Assembly (NCBI GenBank): GCA_031285645.1
Contig: JAITVU010000224.1
Location: 1 to 6,200 of the forward strand
Direction: 5' to 3'
Length of the DNA: 6,200 bases
Source of the DNA: Oscillospiraceae bacterium
GTDB lineage: Bacteria; Bacillota; Clostridia; Oscillospirales; Ruminococcaceae
Part shown: positions 1-5,123 of the stretch, piece by piece
How the letters are laid out: every line of letters begins with the position of its first letter
Position numbering within the stretch: the first letter of the stretch is position 1
Program-made: the position numbers and the translations under genes
The notes under the pieces: generated by a model
Seen by the model: only the letters and a program-made list of their open reading frames with translations
Told to the model about the DNA's origin: nothing
Database searches by the model: none

Positions 1-50
1 TGTCTTTTATATGCTTAAATCAGTGTGTAGTATAACTGAACGTTCCATAA

Positions 51-73
51 AACAGCCGGGTTAATCGGCTGTT
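51..73 (+). repeat. Hairpin in the leader upstream of the S41 peptidase gene
   Basis: AACAGCCG (51-58) and CGGCTGTT (66-73) form an 8-bp stem with a 7-nt loop. No T-run follows it, so it is not a standard intrinsic terminator in the + direction. It sits 12 nt before the ribosome binding site of the peptidase gene. It could end the transcript of a gene outside the window, stabilise the leader, or be one more of the palindromes scattered through this window. Confidence 0.5.
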
Positions 74-95
74 CGCTGCAGAATGGAGAACAAAA

Positions 96-1379
96 ATGAA
101 CAAGAGAATTTCGCTGGGGGCGGCTATATCCTTTATGCTGATTGTCGCCGCCGCCGTGTTTTCAGTCACAATAATTTATTCCCAGCGCACGTTTAACGAG
201 AGGGTCAACAACCTCAAACAGCGCGAGGTGGCGTATGAAAAATATACGGAAATCGACCGCCTTGTGCGCGATAACTATATAGGCGCCATCAATGAAACCC
301 AGCTTATGGACAGCATCGCGCAAGGCTATATAGCGGGCATCGGCGATAAATATGCCCGCTATATCACAGCGGAGGAAAATGCCAAGCTTACCGAACAGAC
401 CGCCGACGGCGAGAACGTCGGCATTGGCGTCGTCCTGAGGGCCAATCCCGACGGCTATTTGCTGGTCACGGAGGTTTACCCCGATTCCCCGGCCCAGGTG
501 GCGGGCATGCTGGCGGGGGATTTAGTCGTCAAAATAGATGATACGGATTTGACCATCGACAATGTTGAATCGATGACGACCGCCATTTGGGGCCGTCAGG
601 GCACAACAATCACGCTTGTGGTGCGTCGGGGCGGCGAAGAGTTCACAATGGACAGCATGCCCCGCCGGTCTGTCGTCGTGCCCACTGTTTACGCGCATAT
701 CCTTGAGGGCACAGACATCGGCTATATCCACATCAAGGAATTTTCCTCCAACACATCCGACCAGTTCAACCGGGAACTGGACAGGATGATCCGGGAAGGC
801 GCCAACAACCTCATCTTTGACCTACGCGATAACAAGGGCGGCGTGATGCGCCAGGCGACGCGCATTATTGACCGCCTCATCCCCGCGGGCATTATTTACA
901 CCGCCATGCGCAAGGATGGCACGGAGGAGCAGGTCACGTCCGACGGCAATCAGATCGATTTGCCCATGGCCGTGCTCACAAACGCCAATACGGCCAGCGC
1001 CGCTGAGCTTTTCGCCCAAGTGCTCAAAGATTACAATAAAGCGCGGACGGTCGGGACGGTCACGGCCGGCAAGGGCGTCATGCAGGATGTCATCAGCCTC
1101 ACGGACGGATCGGCGATTGACATTACGGTCGCTTACTATAAACCGCCGACCAGCCCCAACTATGACGGCGTCGGCGTTGTGCCCGACTACGATGTAACGC
1201 TTGAAGAGGACTGGACGGTTTTGAACACGGATCCCGAGTACGACACCCAACTCAAGAAGGCCATTGAAGTCGTTATCGCCATGGAAAAAGCCCAGGAAAA
1301 TCAGGCCGAGCAGCTTGTGGATGAAAACAGCGATACGCAGTCCACGGAGGAAAAAGGAAGTGAATCGGCGGCATCGTAA
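96..1379 (+). CDS. S41 family C-terminal processing peptidase (CtpA-like), membrane anchored, PDZ domain
   Basis: Serine protease of the carboxyl-terminal processing family, predicted to act outside the membrane on exported or cell-wall-associated proteins. Residues about 8-28 are a hydrophobic signal anchor after MNKR. A helical region follows, then a PDZ domain at about 105-185 (GIGVVL, DSPAQVAGMLAGDLVVKIDD). The S41 catalytic domain spans about 195-370 and contains the conserved LIFDLRDNKGG (239-249). The catalytic pair is Ser301 (NTASAAE) and Lys326 (AGKG), 25 residues apart as known for the family, with the conserved Gln330 close behind. The block before the Lys reads GTVTAGKG where many relatives have GExTFGKG, a mild deviation. 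The tail after about 395 is acidic, polar and probably disordered. At 427 aa the length is normal. The start is supported by GGAGAA (85-90) 5 nt before the ATG. In Clostridia such genes often follow ftsEX and a peptidase M23 gene, but that context lies outside the window. Confidence 0.93.
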   Translation: MNKRISLGAAISFMLIVAAAVFSVTIIYSQRTFNERVNNLKQREVAYEKYTEIDRLVRDNYIGAINETQLMDSIAQGYIAGIGDKYARYITAEENAKLTEQTADGENVGIGVVLRANPDGYLLVTEVYPDSPAQVAGMLAGDLVVKIDDTDLTIDNVESMTTAIWGRQGTTITLVVRRGGEEFTMDSMPRRSVVVPTVYAHILEGTDIGYIHIKEFSSNTSDQFNRELDRMIREGANNLIFDLRDNKGGVMRQATRIIDRLIPAGIIYTAMRKDGTEEQVTSDGNQIDLPMAVLTNANTASAAELFAQVLKDYNKARTVGTVTAGKGVMQDVISLTDGSAIDITVAYYKPPTSPNYDGVGVVPDYDVTLEEDWTVLNTDPEYDTQLKKAIEVVIAMEKAQENQAEQLVDENSDTQSTEEKGSESAAS

Positions 1380-1380
1380 T

Positions 1381-1420
1381 AGACGGCCAATATATTCCCC
1401 GCAATTTTGGGGCGTCTTTT
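1381..1420 (+). terminator. Possible weak terminator after the S41 peptidase gene
   Basis: Directly after the stop codon, CCCC (1397-1400) pairs with GGGG (1409-1412). A lower stem AGACG (1381-1385) pairs with CGTCT (1413-1417) across an asymmetric bulge. TTTT follows at 1417-1420. The stem is short, so termination is probably partial and the radical SAM gene 38 nt further on may be read through. Confidence 0.4.
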
Positions 1421-1443
1421 ACGCGAATCATCAGGCAGCTTCA

Positions 1444-1451
1444 AGAGGGGG
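1444..1451 (+). promoter_or_regulatory. Ribosome binding site that fixes the radical SAM start
   Basis: AGAGGGGG lies 6 nt before the ATG at 1458. A longer in-frame reading is possible from a TTG at 1407, but that codon lies inside the terminator-like hairpin and has no comparable site in front of it, so 1458 is the start used. Confidence 0.7.
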
Positions 1452-1457
1452 CTTGCT

Positions 1458-2405
1458 ATGAAGGCATCTCGATATATGGATATCAACCGCATTGAATTCA
1501 TTGTGACCTATCGGTGCAGCGGGCAATGCAAACACTGTTCGCTGGGCGATAAACTCAACTATGCGGACGGCTTCAACTGTATTTCGGCCCGCCGCGCCGC
1601 CGCGATCGTAGAAGAGATTTCTCAAATATTCTCCGTCGCGTCTGTGATGACATTTGGCGGAGAGCCGATGCTGTATGCGGATACTGTTTATACCATCCAT
1701 GAAACGGCTGAACGCTACGGCATCGGCACAAGGCAGCTGATCACAAACGGGCATTTTACAAACGTGGATGAACAGCGCAAGCAAGCCGCAAAATCACTGA
1801 AGCAGGCAGGCGTTAATAATTTGCTTTTGTCTGTGGATGCGTTCCATCAGGAGACCATCCCGATCGAGGGTGTTTACGCCTTCGCGCGATACGCGAAGGC
1901 GTCGGGCGTCCCAAACATAAGGTTGCAACCGGCCTGGGTTGTAGACGAACACAACGACAACCCTTTTAACAAGAAAACAAAAGAGATCCTACGCCGTTTC
2001 GAGGATTTAGACATTGCTGTTGCAAAAGGGAATAATATTTTTATGGCCGGAAATGCTGTTACACATTTGGCGCAGTATTACGACAAACCAACGCTTGACA
2101 TGGCGGATTCATGCGGATCGATGCCGTATACGGAGCCGCTGACCGGGATCACATCATTATCGATCGTGCCAAACGGTAATGTGATGATCTGCGGATTTGT
2201 TATCGGTAACATCTATAGGCAGAGTATGGAGGAAATTGTCTCTCAATACGATCCATACCAAAATGAATGGATGCGCGCTATTATAGTGGGAGGCGCGTCG
2301 GCCTTGCTTGACCTGTCCAGGCAAAAAGGATTGGCTGTTAACACTTCACTGTGTTACTCCGTATGTGATTTGTGCCACAGAATCAACAGTTCTTTATCCA
2401 TCTAA
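1458..2405 (+). CDS. Radical SAM protein with C-terminal cysteine cluster (SPASM/twitch-like), substrate unknown
   Basis: A 315-aa radical SAM enzyme. Cys20, Cys24 and Cys27 (YRCSGQCKHC) form the CX3CX2C site for the [4Fe-4S] cluster that cleaves S-adenosylmethionine, and GGEP (67-70) is the SAM-binding motif. Further TIM-barrel strands are visible (QLITNGH, NLLLSVDAFH, IRLQPAW). The C-terminal third carries Cys219, Cys245 and a CX3CX2C group at Cys299, Cys303 and Cys306 (LCYSVCDLCHR), which probably hold an auxiliary iron-sulfur cluster as in SPASM or twitch enzymes. The segment NGNVMICGF followed by GNIY is typical of such C-terminal domains. The start is ATG 1458, chosen for its strong ribosome binding site. 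No short peptide precursor gene is visible beside it, so a role in peptide maturation is unsupported. It could also act on a protein, a small molecule or RNA. A perfect 11-bp inverted repeat lies inside the gene at 1876-1902. Confidence 0.9.
   Translation: MKASRYMDINRIEFIVTYRCSGQCKHCSLGDKLNYADGFNCISARRAAAIVEEISQIFSVASVMTFGGEPMLYADTVYTIHETAERYGIGTRQLITNGHFTNVDEQRKQAAKSLKQAGVNNLLLSVDAFHQETIPIEGVYAFARYAKASGVPNIRLQPAWVVDEHNDNPFNKKTKEILRRFEDLDIAVAKGNNIFMAGNAVTHLAQYYDKPTLDMADSCGSMPYTEPLTGITSLSIVPNGNVMICGFVIGNIYRQSMEEIVSQYDPYQNEWMRAIIVGGASALLDLSRQKGLAVNTSLCYSVCDLCHRINSSLSI
1876..1902 (+). repeat. Perfect inverted repeat inside the radical SAM gene
   Basis: ACGCCTTCGCG (1876-1886) and CGCGAAGGCGT (1892-1902) are exact reverse complements separated by 5 nt. 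The repeat encodes YAFARYAKAS in a predicted helix before the IRLQPAW strand. The reading frame and fold appear intact. Confidence 0.8.
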
Positions 2406-2439
2406 CCGCATTAGAATAAAACTACGGTTCCAGTGTCAC

Positions 2440-2494
2440 TTTATACTCAGCGAACGTCAAAAATGGGCCATTTTTGACGTTCGCTGAGTATAAA
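2440..2494. repeat. 27-bp-arm perfect palindrome with a 1-nt centre
   Basis: The left arm (2440-2466, starting TTTATACTCAGCG) and the right arm (2468-2494, ending CGCTGAGTATAAA) are exact reverse complements around a single G at 2467. It starts 34 nt after the radical SAM stop codon. No T-run follows on either strand, so it does not look like an ordinary terminator, although as RNA it would fold into a very stable hairpin. Its right edge coincides with the point where the minus-strand methyltransferase-like remnant stops making sense, so it may mark a deletion or insertion junction. Confidence 0.95.
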
Positions 2495-2573
2495 TATGCG
2501 CCGCCAGGGCGGCATCATTGTCCGGGCAAAGCCCAAATTCATGTTTAAGACGCTCGCCCAAAGCGCCCTCCAT
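2457..2573 (-). pseudogene. Remnant resembling the N-terminus of a homocysteine S-methyltransferase family protein
   Basis: Read on the minus strand from ATG 2573, a 38-codon frame begins MEGALGERLKHEFGLC and continues to AALAAHIY. With the in-frame ILM just upstream, this resembles, from memory, the N-terminus of clostridial homocysteine S-methyltransferase family proteins (ILMEGALGERLK-type start, then a VALA-x2-VY stretch). Recognisable sequence ends at HIY. The rest (TQRTSKMAHF, then stop at 2457) is encoded by the 27-bp palindrome. The remaining roughly 250 residues expected of the family are absent and no good ribosome binding site is seen, so this is a dead fragment if the match is right. 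The identification rests on about 30 residues. Confidence 0.45.
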
Positions 2574-2629
2574 CAGAATATACAGTGAATTGTATCAAGT
2601 CCTTTGTTCAAACCCAAACGCCGTCAATC

Positions 2630-2729
2630 CCCGGACGGCTCGCCGTCCGGGACACGGCGCGTGCAGGCATGCGCCGTGGAGCCGCGCTTTTTCAAAGCGC
2701 GGCGGATTGGCGGCTCCTGCAAATCCGCC
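2630..2729. repeat. Cluster of four consecutive GC-rich hairpins
   Basis: Four inverted repeats lie end to end. CCCGGACGG/CCGTCCGGG spans 2630-2651 with a 4-nt loop. CACGGCGC/GCGCCGTG spans 2653-2678. GCCGCGCTTT/AAAGCGCGGC spans 2681-2703 with a 3-nt loop. GGCGGATT/AATCCGCC spans 2701-2729. An alternative longer pairing joins GGAGCCGC (2678-2685) to GCGGCTCC (2710-2717), so two folds compete. Neither strand gives a convincing protein here. It could be an interspersed repeat element, a structured RNA, or degraded sequence carrying inserted palindromes. Confidence 0.8.
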
Positions 2730-2779
2730 CTCAGATATAATAAGTCCACGGATACGTTGAAAATATAATCGCCGAACGT

Positions 2780-2950
2780 CTAAATCATGCCGCCCTTGCA
2801 TAGACATTCTTTATACAGCCCGAATTTCACTGCCTCCATGCGCGTCAGCACAACATTATGGCCAATGGCCGCTTTTCGCGCAACCAAATGACACTCACCG
2901 CTGAAAGCAGATGGTGTATCGAAGGATACCGCCCTGCGGGGCGGCGGGGT
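2780..2950 (-). pseudogene. Unassigned minus-strand coding-like fragment without a start codon
   Basis: A minus-strand frame of 56 codons is open from 2950 to a TAG at 2780-2782. It has no plausible start codon or ribosome binding site at its upstream end. Its protein is ordinary in composition (for example SFDTPSAFSGECHLVARKA and VVLTRMEAVKFGLYKECLC). I do not recognise the family. The coding-like part begins at the GC-rich palindrome 2929-2944, as if the gene had been cut there. It may be the C-terminal remnant of a lost gene, part of an interspersed repeat, or chance. Confidence 0.3.
2929..2944. repeat. Short GC-rich palindrome CCGCCC/GGGCGG
   Basis: CCGCCC (2929-2934) and GGGCGG (2939-2944) pair around a 4-nt TGCG loop. 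It borders the upstream edge of the minus-strand fragment at 2780-2950. In the + direction TTTAAG follows after a few bases, which is too short for a good terminator tail. Confidence 0.6.
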
Positions 2951-3040
2951 TTAAGATGTGGCGCGGCAAGCCGTGGGGAATCAAACCCGCCGTGTCATTG
3001 AACTAAGTGTCGTCACGCTACCGCAAATTACCGCCAACAC

Positions 3041-3046
3041 TATAAT
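3041..3046 (+). promoter_or_regulatory. Consensus -10 box upstream of the unknown-function gene
   Basis: A perfect TATAAT lies about 32 nt before the proposed start codon at 3078 and places transcription start near 3053. No good -35 hexamer sits 16-18 nt upstream. The box lies inside a longer open frame starting at 2958, which argues that the upstream part of that frame is not translated. Confidence 0.5.
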
Positions 3047-3077
3047 TCATGAAACCATACGCTTGAGGGTGAGCAGG

Positions 3078-3929
3078 TTGTTTGTTGTACTGCAAATCAT
3101 ACGCCGGAATACCAAGGGGCTTTTTGGCGCGCTTCGCGCCATGCTTGCGGCGCCGAAAGTTTATTTGGAATCCGGGTCCTGCATGGGCGCGCGCTTCGCC
3201 ATTGTCAAAGCCGAAGATCATGGAAAGGGTATCGACTGGGACGGCGTTGAGAGCGCCTGCGGACATTTTGTGGACAAAGTCCTGCTGCCCGAAGGTATAA
3301 CGCCGCCGCCTGAGAGCAAAATAAAAAATCCCAGATTGGAAAAATTCGATACAAAGGTTCTGGTTCGAACCGCTTGCGCTTTAATCGCGCAAACCCGGAT
3401 GCCGATGTATCGCCGCATCCTCGGGCTCATTGATTACGAGGCCCGGTATACAGACATGCTTCATGAGCTGCTCGCGCACTTCACGTCCATTCAGGTCGTC
3501 ACGCGCGACACCGAGCGCTACGGCGCCGAAGCCAGACGTATGATGCGCGCGCTCGGCGCGCCGGTTCTAGTCAGCAACAATCTTTCCGCCTTATCCGACT
3601 GCGTACTGGTCCTGTCACCGGCGCCGCTGCTCCAGGCCGAAGCCACGCTTTCCTGCCCGGTCCTGGCCTCGGGGCCATTAAAGCTTCATACAAACAGTAC
3701 CGTCATCACCGGACTCCGTATCCCGCCCGGTCCCGATCTTTTATCCGGTATGCCGAAAAATCTTGATCCGCACTTTTTCGCGGGCGCGCTCTACGAGTTT
3801 TGCGGCCTTGAGCCGGACAGTTTCGCCGCGGGCAAAATGTTGCTCAACCACCGGATTTCCACATTGCCGGAGGCTGCCGGAGCCATTGTCAGTGCCGCGG
3901 GAATCGACTCCCGCATATTGACATCGTAA
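3078..3929 (+). CDS. Conserved-looking protein of unknown function, 283 aa
   Basis: I do not recognise a named family. The protein looks soluble, with no signal peptide or membrane helix, and has alternating strand and helix patterns like a Rossmann-type fold in its middle. Conserved-looking blocks are MPMYRRILGLIDYEARYTDML (about 108-128), VVTRDTERY (140-148), MMRALGAPVLVS and the SDCVLVLSP strand (155-181), and LDPHFFAGALYEFCGL (229-244). The frame is open back to 2958, but that part overlaps a TATAAT box and reads poorly. GAGGG (3065-3069) stands 8 nt before TTG 3078, the preferred start. GTG 3069 is in frame but abuts GAGG with no spacer, so it is less likely. ATG 3141 has no ribosome binding site. 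No cofactor-binding motif is clear enough to assign a function. The gene ends 33 nt before the 3' end of the minus-strand RNA, so the two are convergent. Confidence 0.75.
   Translation: MFVVLQIIRRNTKGLFGALRAMLAAPKVYLESGSCMGARFAIVKAEDHGKGIDWDGVESACGHFVDKVLLPEGITPPPESKIKNPRLEKFDTKVLVRTACALIAQTRMPMYRRILGLIDYEARYTDMLHELLAHFTSIQVVTRDTERYGAEARRMMRALGAPVLVSNNLSALSDCVLVLSPAPLLQAEATLSCPVLASGPLKLHTNSTVITGLRIPPGPDLLSGMPKNLDPHFFAGALYEFCGLEPDSFAAGKMLLNHRISTLPEAAGAIVSAAGIDSRILTS
3126..3140 (+). repeat. Palindrome GGCGCG-CTT-CGCGCC inside the 5' part of the unknown-function gene
   Basis: 6-bp GC-only arms around a CTT loop encode GALRA near residues 17-21 of the protein. It resembles in size and composition the intergenic palindromes elsewhere in the window. 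Confidence 0.6.
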
Positions 3930-3962
3930 ACGCCGCGCCATACAAAGTGCCATTTTAAACGT

Positions 3963-4202
3963 TCAGGCCGCGTTATTGTGCCCGGTATCAGTCCTTAGAC
4001 CCTGTTTAGCATCTTTACACGCCCGCCATTTCGGCAAATTTCACCGTCTTTTTGCCTTGTCGTCCTTGCCTGGCGTCAGCCTGGCAAGTGCTGCTTGCCG
4101 AACGCGTCATGAGCCGGGATTGAAGACCGTTTGGCTGCCTGTCGCGGTTGTACAGCCACAGATTTTAAAGGAACGCCAAAAAACTTACCCACACGCGCCT
4201 GA
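3963..4202 (-). ncRNA. Structured non-coding RNA, about 240 nt, possibly raiA class
   Basis: On the minus strand the 5' segment TCAGGCGCGT (4202-4193) pairs with the 3' segment ACGCGGCCTGA (3973-3963) in a 10-bp stem with one bulged G, closing the whole region. Inside are further stems: TGGCTG/CAGCCA (4158-4153 with 4137-4132), GGCAAG/CTTGCC (4099-4094 with 4088-4083) extended outward by GCGT/ACGC (4105-4102 with 4076-4073), and GGCAAA/TTTGCC (4056-4051 with 4038-4033). A less paired stretch GGCGGGCGTGTAAAGATGC (4027-4009) looks like a conserved core. No protein reading explains the region. From memory the core and size resemble the raiA RNA class of Bacillota and Actinomycetota, an abundant RNA of unknown function; this was not searched. 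A promoter candidate lies just upstream. No T-run terminator is visible after 3963. Confidence in a structured RNA is higher than in the class name. Confidence 0.68.
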
Positions 4203-4218
4203 TTACAATGTATTCCCC

Positions 4219-4246
4219 TGAATAATGCGGCCATATAAATTGTGAA
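4219..4246 (-). promoter_or_regulatory. Candidate promoter for the minus-strand RNA
   Basis: On the minus strand TTCACA (4246-4241) and TATTCA (4224-4219) are separated by 16 nt. This predicts a transcript start near 4212, about 10 nt before the closing stem of the RNA. The match is moderate but the placement is right. It is divergent from the greA promoter, about 40 bp away. Confidence 0.4.
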
Positions 4247-4287
4247 CACTTCTTGGCTACAGCCCGGTATTATTCACAAATTTGCAC

Positions 4288-4316
4288 TTGACAGGGGATA
4301 TTGCTTTGACTATAAT
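4288..4316 (+). promoter_or_regulatory. Perfect consensus housekeeping promoter of greA
   Basis: TTGACA (4288-4293) and TATAAT (4311-4316) are exact sigma-A consensus hexamers with a 17-nt spacer. Transcription should start near 4323, giving a leader of about 27 nt. The promoter lies inside an upstream extension of the greA frame from ATG 4242, which rules out that longer start. Confidence 0.92.
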
Positions 4317-4349
4317 ACTGTTATTGTCCAAAGAGAGGGAGGGCAACCA

Positions 4350-4829
4350 ATGCCTGGAGAAATCCTTATGACCACTGAAGGTTATAACGAGCTTAAGAAG
4401 GAACTTGAAACACTGCGCACGGTAAAGCGCAAGGAAATTGCTGAGAAAATCAGGGTCGCGCGCGGATTCGGCGATCTTTCAGAAAATAGCGAGTACGACG
4501 AAGCGAAAAATGAGCAAGCTATTGTTGAAGCGAAAATCGCTACTTTGGAGGAGCAGCTGAAAAAGGCCCGGCTGATTTCAAAAGAGCAAATCTCGACGGA
4601 CGTTGTGTCCGTGGGTACGACGGTCACAATACTGGATGTGGAATTCGATGAGGAAATGTCCTATCGCATCGCAAGCTCGGTTGAGTCCAACCATTCCTCC
4701 ATGGAAACCATAACCGACGAATCCCCTGTTGGCAGGGCCTTGCTTGGTCACAGCGTGGGGGATGAGGTGGAAGTCGTTGTGCCCAGCGGCAGCATGGTCC
4801 GTTTTAAAGTAGTGGATATCAGCTTATAA
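4350..4829 (+). CDS. greA: Transcription elongation factor GreA
   Basis: A 159-aa protein, the usual GreA length. GreA enters the secondary channel of RNA polymerase and stimulates cleavage of backtracked RNA so that stalled elongation complexes can resume. Residues about 8-75 form the antiparallel coiled coil. Its tip carries GDLSENSEYDEAK (41-53), with the acidic Asp42 and Glu45 that help place the catalytic metal ion; relatives usually read SENAEY. The C-terminal FKBP-like domain (about 83-159) includes the signature DESPVGRALLG (123-133) and VGDEVEVVVPSG. The stretch SSVESNHSS, where EADP is common, is somewhat diverged. The start is fixed by GAGAGGGAGGG (4333-4343) 6 nt before ATG 4350 and by the promoter just upstream. 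It appears monocistronic, with its own promoter and terminator, which suits a constitutive factor. Confidence 0.97.
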   Translation: MPGEILMTTEGYNELKKELETLRTVKRKEIAEKIRVARGFGDLSENSEYDEAKNEQAIVEAKIATLEEQLKKARLISKEQISTDVVSVGTTVTILDVEFDEEMSYRIASSVESNHSSMETITDESPVGRALLGHSVGDEVEVVVPSGSMVRFKVVDISL

Positions 4830-4873
4830 GTTTGCGATACACAAAATATTATTGCATAATATTCTGGTAATGA

Positions 4874-4906
4874 TAACGAGACGCCTCACGCGTCTCGTTA
4901 TTTTTA
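4874..4906 (+). terminator. Intrinsic terminator of greA
   Basis: TAACGAGACG (4874-4883) pairs with CGTCTCGTTA (4891-4900). An extra C-G pair closes a 5-nt loop, and TTTTT follows immediately. It lies 45 nt after the greA stop codon. Confidence 0.9.
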
Positions 4907-5062
4907 GCGTGCCTCCGGGCTAAATTGTAGCTGTACAGATTTAAAATTGTGACGCAATTTTAAAATACGCAGCATACACCGCGCGCCGCAAAGCGGCCTA
5001 TATATAGTGATTTTGCTTTAAGACCGGCCCACAAAGAAGCATCGCCAAGCGAATGCCCATTG
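4907..5062. other. Intergenic stretch with small hairpins, no gene seen
   Basis: No convincing gene is present between the greA terminator and the 18-bp inverted repeat beyond it. It holds TTTAAAATTG/CAATTTTAAA (4940-4949 with 4955-4964, 5-nt loop) and GCCGC/GCGGC (4985-4989 with 4993-4997). It also holds CTATATATAGTG (4998-5009), whose reverse complement recurs at 6032-6043 near the permease terminator. A 20-codon minus-strand frame starting MGIRLAMLLCGP has no ribosome binding site and is not called. Confidence 0.5.
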
Positions 5063-5107
5063 AGTCATTGCGGTTTAAAAAAAGGACAATTTTAAACCGC
5101 AATGACT
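5063..5107. repeat. 18-bp-arm perfect inverted repeat downstream of the HAD gene
   Basis: AGTCATTGCGGTTTAAAA (5063-5080) and TTTTAAACCGCAATGACT (5090-5107) are exact reverse complements around a 9-nt loop. It starts 16 nt past the HAD stop codon on the minus strand. As RNA it is a strong hairpin and may end or protect that transcript, but the T-run lies in the loop and not after the stem, so it is not a canonical intrinsic terminator. The inner GTTTAAA is shared with the repeat at 5872-5902. Confidence 0.93.
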
Positions 5108-5123
5108 ATACCTGCCGCACGGA

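Noticed and set aside
31..36. TATAAC as a -10 box for the S41 peptidase gene
   Set aside because: No matching -35 hexamer lies 16-18 nt upstream. The gene may be expressed from a promoter outside the window.
2630..2729. CRISPR array or tandem repeat
   Set aside because: The hairpins differ in sequence from each other and there are no equal spacers. They are palindromes, not direct repeats.
2518..2760. 80-codon plus-strand frame
   Set aside because: It lies over the same hairpins and, on the other strand, the methyltransferase-like remnant. It is rich in Arg, Pro and Ala with no recognisable domain.
2595..2807. 70-codon minus-strand frame across the hairpin cluster
   Set aside because: Its residues are generated by the palindromes, composition is skewed, and there is no ribosome binding site. 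It is more likely repeat sequence than a gene.
3049..3066. Five-codon leader peptide MKPYA before the unknown-function gene
   Set aside because: Its start would precede the predicted transcript start, and no regulatory structure surrounds it.
3976..4221. 81-codon plus-strand frame
   Set aside because: It is antisense to the structured RNA, has no ribosome binding site and no protein-like pattern; the paired stems explain the sequence better.
4242..4349. Upstream extension of GreA from ATG 4242
   Set aside because: It contains the perfect TTGACA/TATAAT promoter, and a strong ribosome binding site stands before ATG 4350, which gives the normal GreA length.
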